Below are positions 18,901 to 27,103 of a stretch of 64,000 bases of DNA, piece by piece. Origin of the DNA: Streptomyces longhuiensis (GTDB taxonomy: Bacteria; Actinomycetota; Actinomycetes; Streptomycetales; Streptomycetaceae). Below the pieces are notes generated by a model. That model made no database searches, was not told the origin of the DNA, and saw nothing but the letters and a program-made list of their open reading frames with translations. The position numbers were made by a program, and so were the translations under genes. The stretch lies in assembly GCF_020616555.1 (NCBI RefSeq), contig NZ_CP085173.1, forward strand, positions 7,332,001 to 7,396,000, given 5' to 3'. Positions within the stretch are counted from its first letter, which is position 1. Each line of letters begins with the position of its first letter.

Positions 18901-19693
18901 GCCCGGCACCACCGGCTTCGGCCACCAGGTCTCCAGCAGCTTCCCCTGGGGCGAGTTCATGATCGATCCGGTGCGCACCTACAAGAGGGGTGAGCACCGC
19001 ACCGAGGAGTGGTACGGCGGAGTGCTCGCGCCCACCACACCTCTCGACGAGGCGGGCAAGCCGGCCCTCGCCGCCGAACGCCAGGGCAACCTGATCGGCG
19101 TCGCGCCCGGCTTCTGGGGCGACAGCGAGCACCAGGGCGTCCAGGGAAGCTTCGGTGACTTCGGCTCCATGGACCTGAAGCGAGACGGTGAGGTCGTCAG
19201 CCACAGCCCTTACCCGTTCGGTGTCTTCGACGTCCCGGCCGACGACGCCTCGTACGACCTGTCGCTGCACACCTTCAAGCAGAGCTTCGGCGCCTGGAAC
19301 CGCTCCCCGGAGACGCAGACGACCTGGTCGTTCCGCTCGCACCTGGAGGAGAACGTCTACTCGCAGGGCATCCCGCTGCTCTTCCCGCAGTACGCCCTGC
19401 CGCAGGACGACCTCAAGACGCTGCCCGCCACGGACGGCCAGCGGATCACGCTCACCGCGACCGGCCACGCCGGCTACACGCCCGGCAAGCTCACCTCGGC
19501 CAAGCTGTCGTACTCCTACGACGGCGGCGCCACCTGGACCGAGGCGCCGACCGCCGAGCGTGACGGCAAGTGGAGCGCGACCGTGAACCACGCGGGCGCC
19601 TCCGGCAAGCCGGTCACCCTGAAGGCCCAACTGACCGACGCCAACGGCAACTCGGTCGAGCAGACGGTGACGCGCGCGTACGACGTGCGCTGA
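15947..19693 (+). CDS. Secreted subtilisin-like serine protease (S8) with PA-like insert
   Basis: A protein of 1248 aa. ATG at 15947 with GGGAGAGGGAG upstream and a Sec signal peptide in the first 30 residues ending near VAA. A propeptide-like region (about 45-200) precedes the S8 domain, which holds the catalytic D236 (LDTGVD), H268 (GHGTHT) and S441 (GTSMATPHVAG) and the oxyanion AAGN. Later come beta-rich domains and a protease-associated-like segment (about 825-890, with GKIALVKLADSG). It is probably released to degrade extracellular protein. It diverges from the TrmB/LuxR-type regulator and is followed by a hairpin. All catalytic residues are intact. Confidence 0.93.
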   Translation: MRAISRTASVAATAVVLAVTAALPTVAAPREDAKRPLVGSEAAAKEGAGSVVTLVTGDRILVTKDGSGHSTATALPGEDGTAPLVQTRTSGQNLYVYPAGAVEAIADGRVDEELFNVTGLVRQGYDDAHTKSLPLIAVYDKSVDVARSAPAAPRGAERGLVLDPVDGVALKADKKKAADFWADVTDKRSRAAGSLKKLWLDEKVEASLDRSTKQVHAPEAWAAGYDGKGTKVAVLDTGVDTDHPDLKGRVAESENFTDSEDAGDHQGHGTHTTSTVGGTGAASDGKKRGVAPGATLLNGKVLNDSGSGATSWIIAGMQWAVDQGADVVSMSLGNPAQTDCTDPMATATEELARSSKNTLFVIAAGNTGPGNNTVSSPGCAPSVLTVGAVDRDDSTASFSSRGPAYGSHTLKPEITAPGVAISAAAAGGRGIYAYQSMSGTSMATPHVAGAAAIVKQRHPDWSAQQIKAALVSSADAAIPGDVRETGGGRLDVKAAIDEKVLGASAVQGGSFNWPQDSSDRTTVDVPYTNTTDKPVRLSLDVKGVTGNDGSAVRSSVAKLGERTVTVPAGATVKVPLKLDPTASLKAAQYGDVTGRVLATADGVGVSTPFSLYVQPETVTLRVKLVDRSGKPAAGQSSVDLIGTDDASGERRFNEGAADQTYQVRPGRYFLSSFVTTPDTEGNLINSLSYLARPQVDVKKDTTVVLDARTAGRLKVKTDKASEVRGATLGFARSWDDTWLHAATAAGGRSIAGYYADIEGRATDGTFEFDSFWRAAAPQLAEFGVVGGPALHGLTGSTNSANLDGTGKAQVVDAKSGTAAELAAAGVKGKIALVKLADSGAAAAVSKAAKDAGATAVLAYRSVPGRFYPSVGFIGGPLAVIGIPSDEAADLLARIAGGEVTLHWKATAKSPYMYNLAFPETGPVQSARTYTVRDRDLAENKATYRAMGTPTDYMDIPDVTRPSGLSAYFGDFETVAAPSRRTELYSPGTTGFGHQVSSSFPWGEFMIDPVRTYKRGEHRTEEWYGGVLAPTTPLDEAGKPALAAERQGNLIGVAPGFWGDSEHQGVQGSFGDFGSMDLKRDGEVVSHSPYPFGVFDVPADDASYDLSLHTFKQSFGAWNRSPETQTTWSFRSHLEENVYSQGIPLLFPQYALPQDDLKTLPATDGQRITLTATGHAGYTPGKLTSAKLSYSYDGGATWTEAPTAERDGKWSATVNHAGASGKPVTLKAQLTDANGNSVEQTVTRAYDVR

Positions 19694-19707
19694 TCACCGA
19701 ACGAGCC

Positions 19708-19759
19708 GGTCCGCCGGGCGTCCTTCCCGTGGGGGGTGGGGTCGTCCGGCGGACCTCTT
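19708..19759 (+). terminator. Hairpin after the subtilase gene
   Basis: GGTCCGCCGG at 19708-19717 pairs perfectly with CCGGCGGACC at 19746-19755, followed by TCTTT. It begins 15 bases past the subtilase stop and fits an intrinsic terminator with a long loop. Confidence 0.55.
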
Positions 19760-19846
19760 TCGCTTCAAGCCGGGTCGTTCCGGGCCATTTCTGGTCGTTT
19801 TCGAGTGTCCCGTTTTCGTACGGCCCGTGCGGTGGACAATAAGGGC

Positions 19847-21433
19847 ATGAGCCAGCAGGGGGAGAGGAACTCCGGCCGACGCGGTCAAGGCGACGACTGG
19901 TGGGGGCAGTTGTACGACGACTCCACCGACGACACGGGTCCGGCCCCGGCCCCGGACAGCCTCGACGACCGCTTCGCCTCGGCATCGGGGACGGTGTCGG
20001 CGGCGGGGCCTGAACGCGGCGATGAGCAGGTGCCGGTCGCGGAGCGGGCGCCGGTCCCGGAACAGGTCCCGGAGCGGGATCCTGTCCCGGAGCAGGTCAC
20101 CGGGCGTGCGCCGGTCCCGGAGCAGCGGATGGTGCCGCCACCGACACCACCGACACCACCGACACCACCGACACCACCGCCGACCCAGTCGCCACCGCCG
20201 CCCGCGCCTGCCCGCCCCGTGGACCCGCCGCCGGATCCGGGCGCCCCGCGCGCCCCGTGGGAACCCCCGGCACACGCTCCGGGGCGCCCCCAGAGTTTTC
20301 CGCCCGGGCCACCGCCGCCCGGCCACCGGCCACCACCGCCCCCTCCCACCGCCGCGCCGGACGTCCGCGCGCCCGACGCCGATGCGCCCGCCTCTGACAC
20401 GGCCCCCGACGCCTGCCCCGGTCAGGACGCGCCCGTCACCGAAGAGCCCGCGGCCCGCCCCGAACCCCCGTTCATCCCCTACGTGGGCGACGGCCCGCCC
20501 ACCTACGACGCCGAACCCACCGCGCTTCCGGCCGCCGACCCCGACACCCTCGACGACCTCGTCGCCGACACCGTCCTGGACGGCGCCAGGTACGGCACCT
20601 CCACGCTGCGCGCGGTGTCCGTGCGCGGCGACTCCGCGCGCTACCGGGGCGAGCCCCGCCGCGACTGCCTGCTCACCGCCCGGTTCGGCACGGGATCCGG
20701 CGCCCTCATCCTGGTCGCCATGGCCACCGGCGCCCGCGCCGCACCCGGGGCGCACCGCGCGGCGGCCGAGGCCTGCGACTGGATCGGCCGCGCAGTAGGC
20801 CGCAGCCACGCCCGCCTCGCCGAGGACATCCGCGCCGCCCACCGGGGCGACCTCAAATCGGGCCTGCACCGCCTGACCGACCGCAGCCTCGGCAAGCTCA
20901 GGGCGAGCGCCGCCGAGCAGGGCCTCGAACCGGAGGAGTACACGGCGAGCCTGCGCTGCCTGCTGCTGCCCGCCGACCCCGGCTGCCGCACCCGCGTGTT
21001 CTTCGGCGTCGGCGGGGGCGGCCTGTTCCGGCTGCGCGACGGCGAGTGGCAGGACATCGAGCCGCAGGTCTCCGAGGTGTCGGGCGCCCCCGTCGTCGGC
21101 TACGGTTCGCCGCCGCCGGAGACCCCCGACGGCGACCGCCTGACCATGGACCTAGGGATCACCACGCCCCCGAGCCCTTACGAGCCGGCGCCCGAGCAGC
21201 CTCGCGACCCGTTCCGCTTCCGCGCCTCCGTCGCCCGCCCGGGTGACACGCTCCTGCTGTGCACGGCGGGCCTCGCCGAGCCGCTGCGCGGCGAGCCGGA
21301 GCTGTCCGGACACCTCACGCGCCGCTGGGACGGGAGCGGCCCGCCCGGCCTCGCCGCCTTCCTCGCGGACACCCAGGTACGGGTCAAGGGGTATGCGGAC
21401 GACCGCACGGCCGCCGCCGTTTGGGAGGCGTAA
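19847..21433 (+). CDS. PP2C-like protein with long proline-rich N-terminus
   Basis: A protein of 528 aa. Residues 1-215 are low-complexity and proline rich, with repeats such as PTPPTPPTPP and VPEQVPERDPVPEQV, so this half is disordered. Residues 225-520 have the layout of a PP2C phosphatase (an RGDSARYRGEPRRDC segment, a central RTRVFFGVGGGGLFRLRDG, and a late RPGDTLLLCTAGL). The metal-binding aspartates usually found in the first strands (DG-x-GG) are not seen, so it may be a pseudophosphatase. ATG at 19847 follows AAGGGC; a 153-base gap with the subtilase terminator lies upstream. Such proteins are common in Streptomyces but uncharacterised. Confidence 0.7.
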   Translation: MSQQGERNSGRRGQGDDWWGQLYDDSTDDTGPAPAPDSLDDRFASASGTVSAAGPERGDEQVPVAERAPVPEQVPERDPVPEQVTGRAPVPEQRMVPPPTPPTPPTPPTPPPTQSPPPPAPARPVDPPPDPGAPRAPWEPPAHAPGRPQSFPPGPPPPGHRPPPPPPTAAPDVRAPDADAPASDTAPDACPGQDAPVTEEPAARPEPPFIPYVGDGPPTYDAEPTALPAADPDTLDDLVADTVLDGARYGTSTLRAVSVRGDSARYRGEPRRDCLLTARFGTGSGALILVAMATGARAAPGAHRAAAEACDWIGRAVGRSHARLAEDIRAAHRGDLKSGLHRLTDRSLGKLRASAAEQGLEPEEYTASLRCLLLPADPGCRTRVFFGVGGGGLFRLRDGEWQDIEPQVSEVSGAPVVGYGSPPPETPDGDRLTMDLGITTPPSPYEPAPEQPRDPFRFRASVARPGDTLLLCTAGLAEPLRGEPELSGHLTRRWDGSGPPGLAAFLADTQVRVKGYADDRTAAAVWEA

Positions 21434-21512
21434 CCGCGCCCGCTGTGGATTCATGGGACCACGAGTGTCCAGAGTGTCCTCAGGACCCGGTTCGTGAAGG
21501 GGCGCGTGAGTC

Positions 21513-23258
21513 ATGGCCAAGCAGAACGTCGCCGAGCAGTTCGTCGACATCCTCGTCCGCGCGGGCGTCAAGCGCATGTACGGCGTCGTCGGCGACAGCC
21601 TGAACCCGGTCGTCGACGCGATCCGCCGCAACTCCGCGATCGACTGGATCCACGTACGGCACGAGGAGACCGCCGCGTTCGCCGCCGGGGCGGAGGCGCA
21701 GATCACCGGGAAGATGACGTCCTGCGCCGGCTCCTGCGGGCCCGGCAATCTGCACCTCATCAACGGGCTCTACGACGCCCACCGCTCCATGGCCCCGGTC
21801 CTCGCCCTCGCCTCGCACATCCCGTCGAGCGAGATCGGCCTCGGCTACTTCCAGGAGACCCACCCCGACCGGCTCTTCCAGGAGTGCTCGCACTACAGCG
21901 AGATGATCTCCGACCCGCAGCAGATGCCGCGCGTGCTGCAGACGGCGATCCAGCACGCGGTCGGCCAGTCGGGCGTCAGCGTCGTCACGCTGCCCGGCGA
22001 CGTCGCCGACCGGCCCGCCCCCGAGAAGTCGATCGAGACGGCGATCGTCACGTCCCGGCCGACCATCCGCCCCGGCGACACCGAGATCGACCGGCTCGTC
22101 GAGATGATCGACGACGCCTCCAAGGTCACCCTCTTCTGCGGCAGCGGCACCGCCGGCGCGCACACCGAGGTCATGGACTTCGCCGAGAAGATCAAGTCAC
22201 CGGTCGGACACGCCCTGCGCGGCAAGGAATGGATTCAGTACGACAACCCGTTCGACGTCGGCATGAGCGGGTTGCTCGGGTACGGCGCCGCGTACGAGGC
22301 GACGCACGAGTGCGATCTGCTCATTCTGCTCGGCACGGACTTCCCGTACAACGCGTTCCTGCCGCAGAAGGACGTGAAGATCGTCCAGGTCGACGTCAGG
22401 CCCGAGCACCTCGGCCGGCGCTCGAAGCTGGACCTCGCCGTGTGGGGCGACGTGCGCGAGACGCTGCGCTGTCTGATCCCGCGGGTGCAGCAGAAGACGA
22501 ACCGGCGCTTCCTCGACAAGATGCTGAAGAAGCACGCGGACACCCTCGAAGGCGTCATCAAGGCGTACACGAAGAAGGTCGAGAAGCACGTCCCGATCCA
22601 CCCCGAGTACGTCGCCTCCGTATTGGACGAACTCGCCGCCGAAGACGCCGTGTTCACGGTCGACACGGGCATGTGCAACGTGTGGGCGGCGCGCTACATC
22701 TCGCCCAACGGCCGCCGCCGCGTGATCGGTTCGTTCTCGCACGGCTCCATGGCCAACGCGCTGCCGATGGCCATCGGCGCCCAGTTCGTCGACCGGAACC
22801 GCCAGGTCGTCTCGATGTCGGGCGACGGCGGGTTCTCCATGCTGATGGGCGACTTCCTGACCCTCGTCCAGTACGACCTGCCGGTCAAGGTCGTCCTGTT
22901 CAACAACTCCTCCCTCGGGATGGTCGAGTTGGAGATGCTCGTGGCCGGGCTCCCGTCGTACGGGACGACGAACAAGAACCCCGACTTCGCGGCCGTCGCC
23001 CGCGCGTGCGGAGCGTACGGGGTGCGCGTGGAGAAGCCGAAACAGCTCGCCGGAGCCCTGAAAGACGCCTTCAAGCACAAGGGCCCCGCCCTCGTCGACG
23101 TCGTCACCGACCCCAACGCCCTGTCGATCCCGCCCAGGATCAGCGCCGAGATGGTGACGGGCTTCGCCCTCTCCGCATCCAAGATCGTCCTGGACGGTGG
23201 CGTCGGCCGCATGGTCCAGATGGCCCGCTCCAACATCCGCAACATGCCGCGCCCCTAG
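21513..23258 (+). CDS. poxB: Pyruvate dehydrogenase (quinone)-type ThDP enzyme
   Basis: A protein of 581 aa in the POX/acetolactate synthase family. It would decarboxylate pyruvate to acetate and CO2, passing electrons to quinone at the membrane. The N-terminal pyrimidine-binding domain has the catalytic glutamate in HVRHEETAAF (E51), the middle is an FAD-type domain, and the C-terminal domain has the ThDP and magnesium motif GDGGFSMLMGDFLTL through FNNSSLGM (about 445-475). Length matches PoxB. It starts at ATG 21513 and stands alone. A different 2-oxoacid substrate cannot be excluded. Confidence 0.85.
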   Translation: MAKQNVAEQFVDILVRAGVKRMYGVVGDSLNPVVDAIRRNSAIDWIHVRHEETAAFAAGAEAQITGKMTSCAGSCGPGNLHLINGLYDAHRSMAPVLALASHIPSSEIGLGYFQETHPDRLFQECSHYSEMISDPQQMPRVLQTAIQHAVGQSGVSVVTLPGDVADRPAPEKSIETAIVTSRPTIRPGDTEIDRLVEMIDDASKVTLFCGSGTAGAHTEVMDFAEKIKSPVGHALRGKEWIQYDNPFDVGMSGLLGYGAAYEATHECDLLILLGTDFPYNAFLPQKDVKIVQVDVRPEHLGRRSKLDLAVWGDVRETLRCLIPRVQQKTNRRFLDKMLKKHADTLEGVIKAYTKKVEKHVPIHPEYVASVLDELAAEDAVFTVDTGMCNVWAARYISPNGRRRVIGSFSHGSMANALPMAIGAQFVDRNRQVVSMSGDGGFSMLMGDFLTLVQYDLPVKVVLFNNSSLGMVELEMLVAGLPSYGTTNKNPDFAAVARACGAYGVRVEKPKQLAGALKDAFKHKGPALVDVVTDPNALSIPPRISAEMVTGFALSASKIVLDGGVGRMVQMARSNIRNMPRP

Positions 23259-23379
23259 CACCGCCGGGCCACGAGTTCGTTGGTGGATGAATCCACAGGA
23301 GTGCGGACATGCGGGCGGGGCATGCATTCCCGTGTACGCGTTCGAGCGTGGTCGCAGGAGAAGGGGCAAGGTCATCGGC

Positions 23380-23982
23380 GTGCGGGCGGGGGTCATGAAA
23401 CGGCTGGTACGAGGGCGCGTTCCCACCACGGTGGCCGGACGCTCCCCGACGGAGGAAGCGCCAGGGAGCAACGGGGCGGCGAACGACGGCACAACCGACG
23501 ACAACATGACGGACGACAGCACGACGGACGACGGCACGACGGACGACGGCACGACGGACGACGGCACGACGGACGACGGCACGACGGACGACGGCGGAGG
23601 CGGGCTGCTGAGGCGCACGCTGGGGCGGTCCGATCTGCGGGCGGTGCCCGAGGCGAGGCGCGCACTGCGCGAACTCCTGGACGAGTGGGGCCCACCGGAG
23701 AGGTCGGAGACCGCGGAGCTGCTCACCAGCGAACTGGTGACGAACGCCCTGGTGCACACCGACCACGACGCCGTCCTCACGGCCACCGTCGGGCCGAAGC
23801 GGCTGCGGGTGGAGGTCAGGGACTTCGTGGGGCGCAGGCCGAAGCTGCGCGTACCGGTCGCCGACGACGGTACGAACGGCCGGGGCCTCGTCCTGGTGCA
23901 GGCCCTCGCGGACGCCTGGGGCGTACGGGCGCTGGGCGTGGGCAAGGTGGTCTGGTTCGAACTGGACGGCGGCCCCGCGTGA
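23380..23982 (+). CDS. RsbW-like ATP-binding protein with TTDDG tandem repeats
   Basis: About 200 aa. The C-terminal half (about 85-200) is a GHKL ATPase of the anti-sigma-factor/serine kinase type, with the N-box ELLTSELVTNALVH and the GRGLVLVQALADAWG lid motif. Such proteins are abundant in Streptomyces and often regulate sigma factors or antisigma partners. Residues 38-72 are seven pentapeptides of the form TTDDG, from a 15-bp tandem repeat, giving a very acidic linker. The start is uncertain: GTG at 23380 is chosen because the codons before it (for example AGG AGA AGG) are unlike coding sequence; ATG at 23287 or 23395 is possible. Confidence 0.75.
   Translation: MRAGVMKRLVRGRVPTTVAGRSPTEEAPGSNGAANDGTTDDNMTDDSTTDDGTTDDGTTDDGTTDDGTTDDGGGGLLRRTLGRSDLRAVPEARRALRELLDEWGPPERSETAELLTSELVTNALVHTDHDAVLTATVGPKRLRVEVRDFVGRRPKLRVPVADDGTNGRGLVLVQALADAWGVRALGVGKVVWFELDGGPA
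23491..23595 (+). repeat. 15-bp coding tandem repeat (seven units)
   Basis: Five identical copies of ACGACGGACGACGGC run from 23521 to 23595, preceded by two diverged copies (23491-23520). The unit is a multiple of three and encodes TTDDG, so copy number can change without breaking the gene. Confidence 0.95.
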
Positions 23983-24043
23983 CACCGCGGGACCGCCGCC
24001 AGGAACGGCACGCCCGCCCGGCCGAACTCCCTTCGGACGCCCC

Positions 24044-25123
24044 CTAGCCGAATTGCTGCTCGAGGTCCTTGAGCTTCCGCTCCAGTGAGTCGAGCCGCGG
24101 CAGGGCCTGGGTGTCGTCCTCCGCCGTGAGGTCGACCGTGACGGGCTTGCCGGCTTCAGGGCCGCCTCTGACGGCCTGGAGAGAGGGACGCGGGCGCAGC
24201 GGGAGCTGTTCCGGGGATGAGGGCGGCGGGTCCTCCGATATGGCAGGGTCCGCGCCCGCCTGCCCCGTGCCTGCCCCCGCGGAGACGGCGGTCTGCATGT
24301 CCACCTGGCGCCCTCCGCGCCCGCCGAGCGTGGGGTGGCCCCGGCTGATCGCCTTGAGCTGGGCCCGCTCCAGCTTCTCGTGCTCGCGCCTGCGCAGCCG
24401 GGTCTGCTCCTTCTCGCGCTTGTCCTCCCGCACCTCGTCCACCGCCTCGTCCAGGGTGCGCACACCCTCGAGCAGCATCAGCGACCAAGCGCCGTACGTC
24501 TCGCGGGGCGCGCGCAGCCACCGCACGATCCGGATCTGCGGCAACGGCCTTGGCACCAGGCCCTGTTCACGCAGGGCCGCGCGGCGCGTCTGCTTCAGCG
24601 CGCGGTCGAAGAGGACCGCGGCCGACAGGGACATGCCGGCGAAGAAGTGCGGGGCGCCCGCGTGGCTGATGCCGCGCGGCGCGTGCACCCAGTTGAACCA
24701 GGCGGCGGCGCCCGCGAAGGTCCACACGAGTATCCGGGAGCCGAGCGCCGCGTCGCCGTGGCTCGCTTCGCGCACCGCCAGCACGGAGCAGAACATGGCC
24801 GCGCCGTCGAGGCCGAACGGGACGAGGTACTCCCAGCCCCCGGACAGGTTCAGGTTCTGCTGGCCGAAGCCGACAAGCCCGTGGAAGGAGAGCGCGGCGG
24901 CCACGGCGGCGCAGCAGAACAGCAGCAGGTAGGACGCGGTGCCGTAGACGGCCTCCTTGCGCCTGCGGCGCTCCTCGCTGCGTTCCCACGAGTCGTCGGA
25001 CGATGCGGCCGCCCTCTCCCCGGCGCGCTTGCTGCGCGCGAGGACCGCCACCGCCGCCAGCAGGCCCAGGAGCAGCACGGCGCCGGGAAGCAGCCAGTCC
25101 AGCGATATGTCGGTCAGTCTCAT
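24044..25123 (-). CDS. DUF2637 membrane protein
   Basis: A protein of 359 aa. One membrane segment lies near the N-terminus (about 9-28), then a charged linker and the DUF2637 block of about four segments (about 60-180; SYLLLFCCAAVAAALSFHGL and AAAWFNWVHAPRGISH). The C-terminal half is a charged region with a likely coiled coil (DEVREDKREKEQTRLRRREHE) and a disordered tail ending in LERKLKDLEQQFG. DUF2637 proteins occur on Streptomyces chromosomes and conjugative elements; some plasmid relatives are linked with transfer, but nothing here shows transfer genes. No function is assigned. Confidence 0.8.
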   Translation of the reverse strand: MRLTDISLDWLLPGAVLLLGLLAAVAVLARSKRAGERAAASSDDSWERSEERRRRKEAVYGTASYLLLFCCAAVAAALSFHGLVGFGQQNLNLSGGWEYLVPFGLDGAAMFCSVLAVREASHGDAALGSRILVWTFAGAAAWFNWVHAPRGISHAGAPHFFAGMSLSAAVLFDRALKQTRRAALREQGLVPRPLPQIRIVRWLRAPRETYGAWSLMLLEGVRTLDEAVDEVREDKREKEQTRLRRREHEKLERAQLKAISRGHPTLGGRGGRQVDMQTAVSAGAGTGQAGADPAISEDPPPSSPEQLPLRPRPSLQAVRGGPEAGKPVTVDLTAEDDTQALPRLDSLERKLKDLEQQFG

Positions 25124-25294
25124 CTGGGGTCCCTTGCGTCGCGGTAGGGCTTTTCGGCCGCCATATTGACTCAAGGCCACCCGTGCGCAAGGAGTTTCGG
25201 GACAAGAGAACGCCATTGGAGTGCGAGGGGGCGTACGAAGCGGTCATGCGCTCGAACTCCCTTGAGAATGAGGGAAGTTGAGTTCGAATCACGT

Positions 25295-25308
25295 CACCCG
25301 AAAGGGTG
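25295..25308 (-). terminator. Small GAAA-loop hairpin after the FhuF-like gene
   Basis: CACCC-GAAA-GGGTG, a 5-bp stem, lies 32 bases past the end of the FhuF-like gene. A second, bulged stem (about 25254-25278) is next to it. The two may end the transcripts arriving on the minus strand. The gap of 216 bases between the two minus-strand genes holds nothing else recognisable. Confidence 0.3.
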
Positions 25309-25339
25309 GTTCATGACGAGAGGGTTGCCGTCGTCGCGT

Positions 25340-26185
25340 TCAGGCGGTTGCGCTCAGCCTCGCCACACGGTCCGCGTCGCAGGTGCGGGGGCACGTCACA
25401 CAGGTGTCCTCGGGGCGCAGCGTGTAGAAGAGGCAGCAGCTCGCCCGGTCGCGGGTCGGCAGCGACTGCCCCTCGGGGCCGGTGAGTTCACGGAACGCGG
25501 GCTTGCCGACGTACGGCTTCGCCGTGCCGGGCAGCAGCAGGTCGAGCTCCCGCATCGCCCGGCGCTCCTCGCCGAGCAGATGGGCGATGTACCAGAGGCT
25601 CTCGACGATCTCGTCCGTCGCCATGCCCCACAGGGCGCGCGGGCCGCGCCGCATCCGCGGTCCGAATCCGGTGAGCACCGGGCCCAGGTGGTCGGCGACG
25701 GCCGCGCGCACCTCGGCCCGCAGCGCCTCCTCGTCCGGCACGACATGGGCGCCGGGCAACGCGGCGGCCGGGTCTCCCGGCAGACAGGCGAAGTCGGTGA
25801 CGCGTACGGCCATCCGCCCCAGCGTGCGCTGGAAGGCGACGTTCGTCACGGGGAAGCGCGGGACGCGGCGGTCCAGGAACCACGGCACCGTGACCAGCAG
25901 GCAGGCGGGCCAGGCATAGCGGTGCAGGCCGAAGCTGGCGACGACGTCCGGGCGGGCCTGCTGCCCGTAGTCCTTGAGCACCTGCGCGTTGTCCCACGCG
26001 AGGAACGCGTCGAGGGCGGGTCCGCCCTCCGCGAGCTGGGCGGCGGCGACCCAGCCGCTGCCCTGAGGGGGCTGCTCGGTCTCGGCGAGCTCTGTGATCC
26101 GCAGGCCCGTGAACACCTCGGTCAGCCGGGTGTACGCGGGGGTGAGCGCGCTGGTGGCCACGGGGGCCGATGCGGGAAAAGGCAT
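25340..26185 (-). CDS. FhuF-like ferric siderophore reductase
   Basis: A protein of about 281 aa. The C-terminus has the two-cysteine/CxxC arrangement of FhuF (CC, ten residues, C, two, C, within CCLFYTLRPEDTCVTC), which binds an unusual [2Fe-2S] cluster; FhuF reduces ferric iron from siderophores in the cytoplasm. The rest (LWYIAHLLGEERRAM and nearby) fits the family. A 15-bp palindrome matching the IdeR/DmdR iron box is 31-45 bases upstream, so it is likely repressed when iron is plentiful. The start is unsure: ATG at 26185, GTG at 26197 and GTG at 26161 are in frame. No siderophore genes are adjacent. Confidence 0.82.
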   Translation of the reverse strand: MPFPASAPVATSALTPAYTRLTEVFTGLRITELAETEQPPQGSGWVAAAQLAEGGPALDAFLAWDNAQVLKDYGQQARPDVVASFGLHRYAWPACLLVTVPWFLDRRVPRFPVTNVAFQRTLGRMAVRVTDFACLPGDPAAALPGAHVVPDEEALRAEVRAAVADHLGPVLTGFGPRMRRGPRALWGMATDEIVESLWYIAHLLGEERRAMRELDLLLPGTAKPYVGKPAFRELTGPEGQSLPTRDRASCCLFYTLRPEDTCVTCPRTCDADRVARLSATA

Positions 26186-26215
26186 GCAGGGGACCACCGA
26201 ATCGCGATCGTTTGC

Positions 26216-26230
26216 AGGTAAGCCTTACCT
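26216..26230. promoter_or_regulatory. Iron box (IdeR/DmdR-type)
   Basis: AGGTAAGCCTTACCT is a perfect 7-1-7 palindrome and fits the core of the actinobacterial iron box (TTAGGTTAGGCTAACCTAA). It lies upstream of the FhuF-like gene and 97 bases before the GntR gene on the other strand. Confidence 0.7.
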
Positions 26231-26326
26231 TACCCGAACGATCGGGGGTTTGAACTGGGGGCCCGGCGGCCTATGGTTCTGCGTTGGACGAATTCCACGG
26301 AATACCGACGACCGGGGAGGACCTGG

Positions 26327-27103
26327 GTGGAGCAGGCCAGAACGCGCGCCGACAGCGCCGCCTCAGGGCTGCCCGCGGGCGTTCCCGAGCAGCGGGGCGC
26401 CGCCGGGTGGCACCAGGTGCCCGAGCAGACCCGGGGCGAGCACACCCACAGCGAGACGCCGCTGCCGCCGCGCCCCCGCGTCGAGCGGACCTCCGTGCGC
26501 GGGCAGGTGCTCGACGCGCTGCGCACCGCGCTCGTCGACGGCGAGCTCGTGCCCGGCGAGGTCTACTCCGCGCCCGCCCTCGGGGACGGTCTCGGCGTCT
26601 CGGCCACTCCCGTCCGCGAGGCGATGCAGCAGCTGGCCCGCGAAGGTGCCGTCGAGGTCGTGCCCAACCGCGGCTTCCGCGTCACCGAGCGCAGCGCACG
26701 CGAGCTCGCCGAGCTGGCCGAGGTGCGGGCGCTGATCGAGGTGCCGGTGGTGCTGCGGCTCGCCCGTACGGTGCCGGTGGCGCGCTGGGCCGAGCTGCGG
26801 CCCCTGGCCGACGCGACGGCCGTCGCGGCCGCCGGCGGCGACCGCGCGCACTACGCGGAGACGGACCGCGCCTTCCACCGCGCGATGCTCGCCCTCGGCG
26901 GCAACGAACAGCTCGTCCGGGTCGCCGACGACCTGCACCGCCGCTCGCAGTGGCCCCTGCCCGGAGGCGGACCGCTGTCCCGCCGCGCCGACCTGGTGGC
27001 CGACGCCGCGGAACACATGGCGCTCCTCGCGGCACTGGAGGCCCAGGACCTCACGGTGGTGCAGGCGCTGGTGCGGGAGCACTTCGCCGGGGCGGCGGAC
27101 TAG
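26327..27103 (+). CDS. GntR-family regulator (FCD-type)
   Basis: A protein of about 258 aa. GTG at 26327 is chosen because GGGGAGGA lies just upstream. Residues 55-120 form the winged helix (RGQVLDALRTALVDGELVPGEVYS and VSATPVREAMQQLAREGAVEVVP) and the remainder the all-helical FCD ligand-binding domain, with a likely metal or ligand H in RAFHRAML. The first 50 residues are a loose extension. It diverges from the FhuF-like gene across the iron box. Its target and ligand are unknown. Confidence 0.85.
   Translation: MEQARTRADSAASGLPAGVPEQRGAAGWHQVPEQTRGEHTHSETPLPPRPRVERTSVRGQVLDALRTALVDGELVPGEVYSAPALGDGLGVSATPVREAMQQLAREGAVEVVPNRGFRVTERSARELAELAEVRALIEVPVVLRLARTVPVARWAELRPLADATAVAAAGGDRAHYAETDRAFHRAMLALGGNEQLVRVADDLHRRSQWPLPGGGPLSRRADLVADAAEHMALLAALEAQDLTVVQALVREHFAGAAD

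Noticed and set aside
25278..25294. AGTTCGAATCA resembles a T-loop
   Set aside because: The flanking bases do not pair as a stem and no tRNA body is present.
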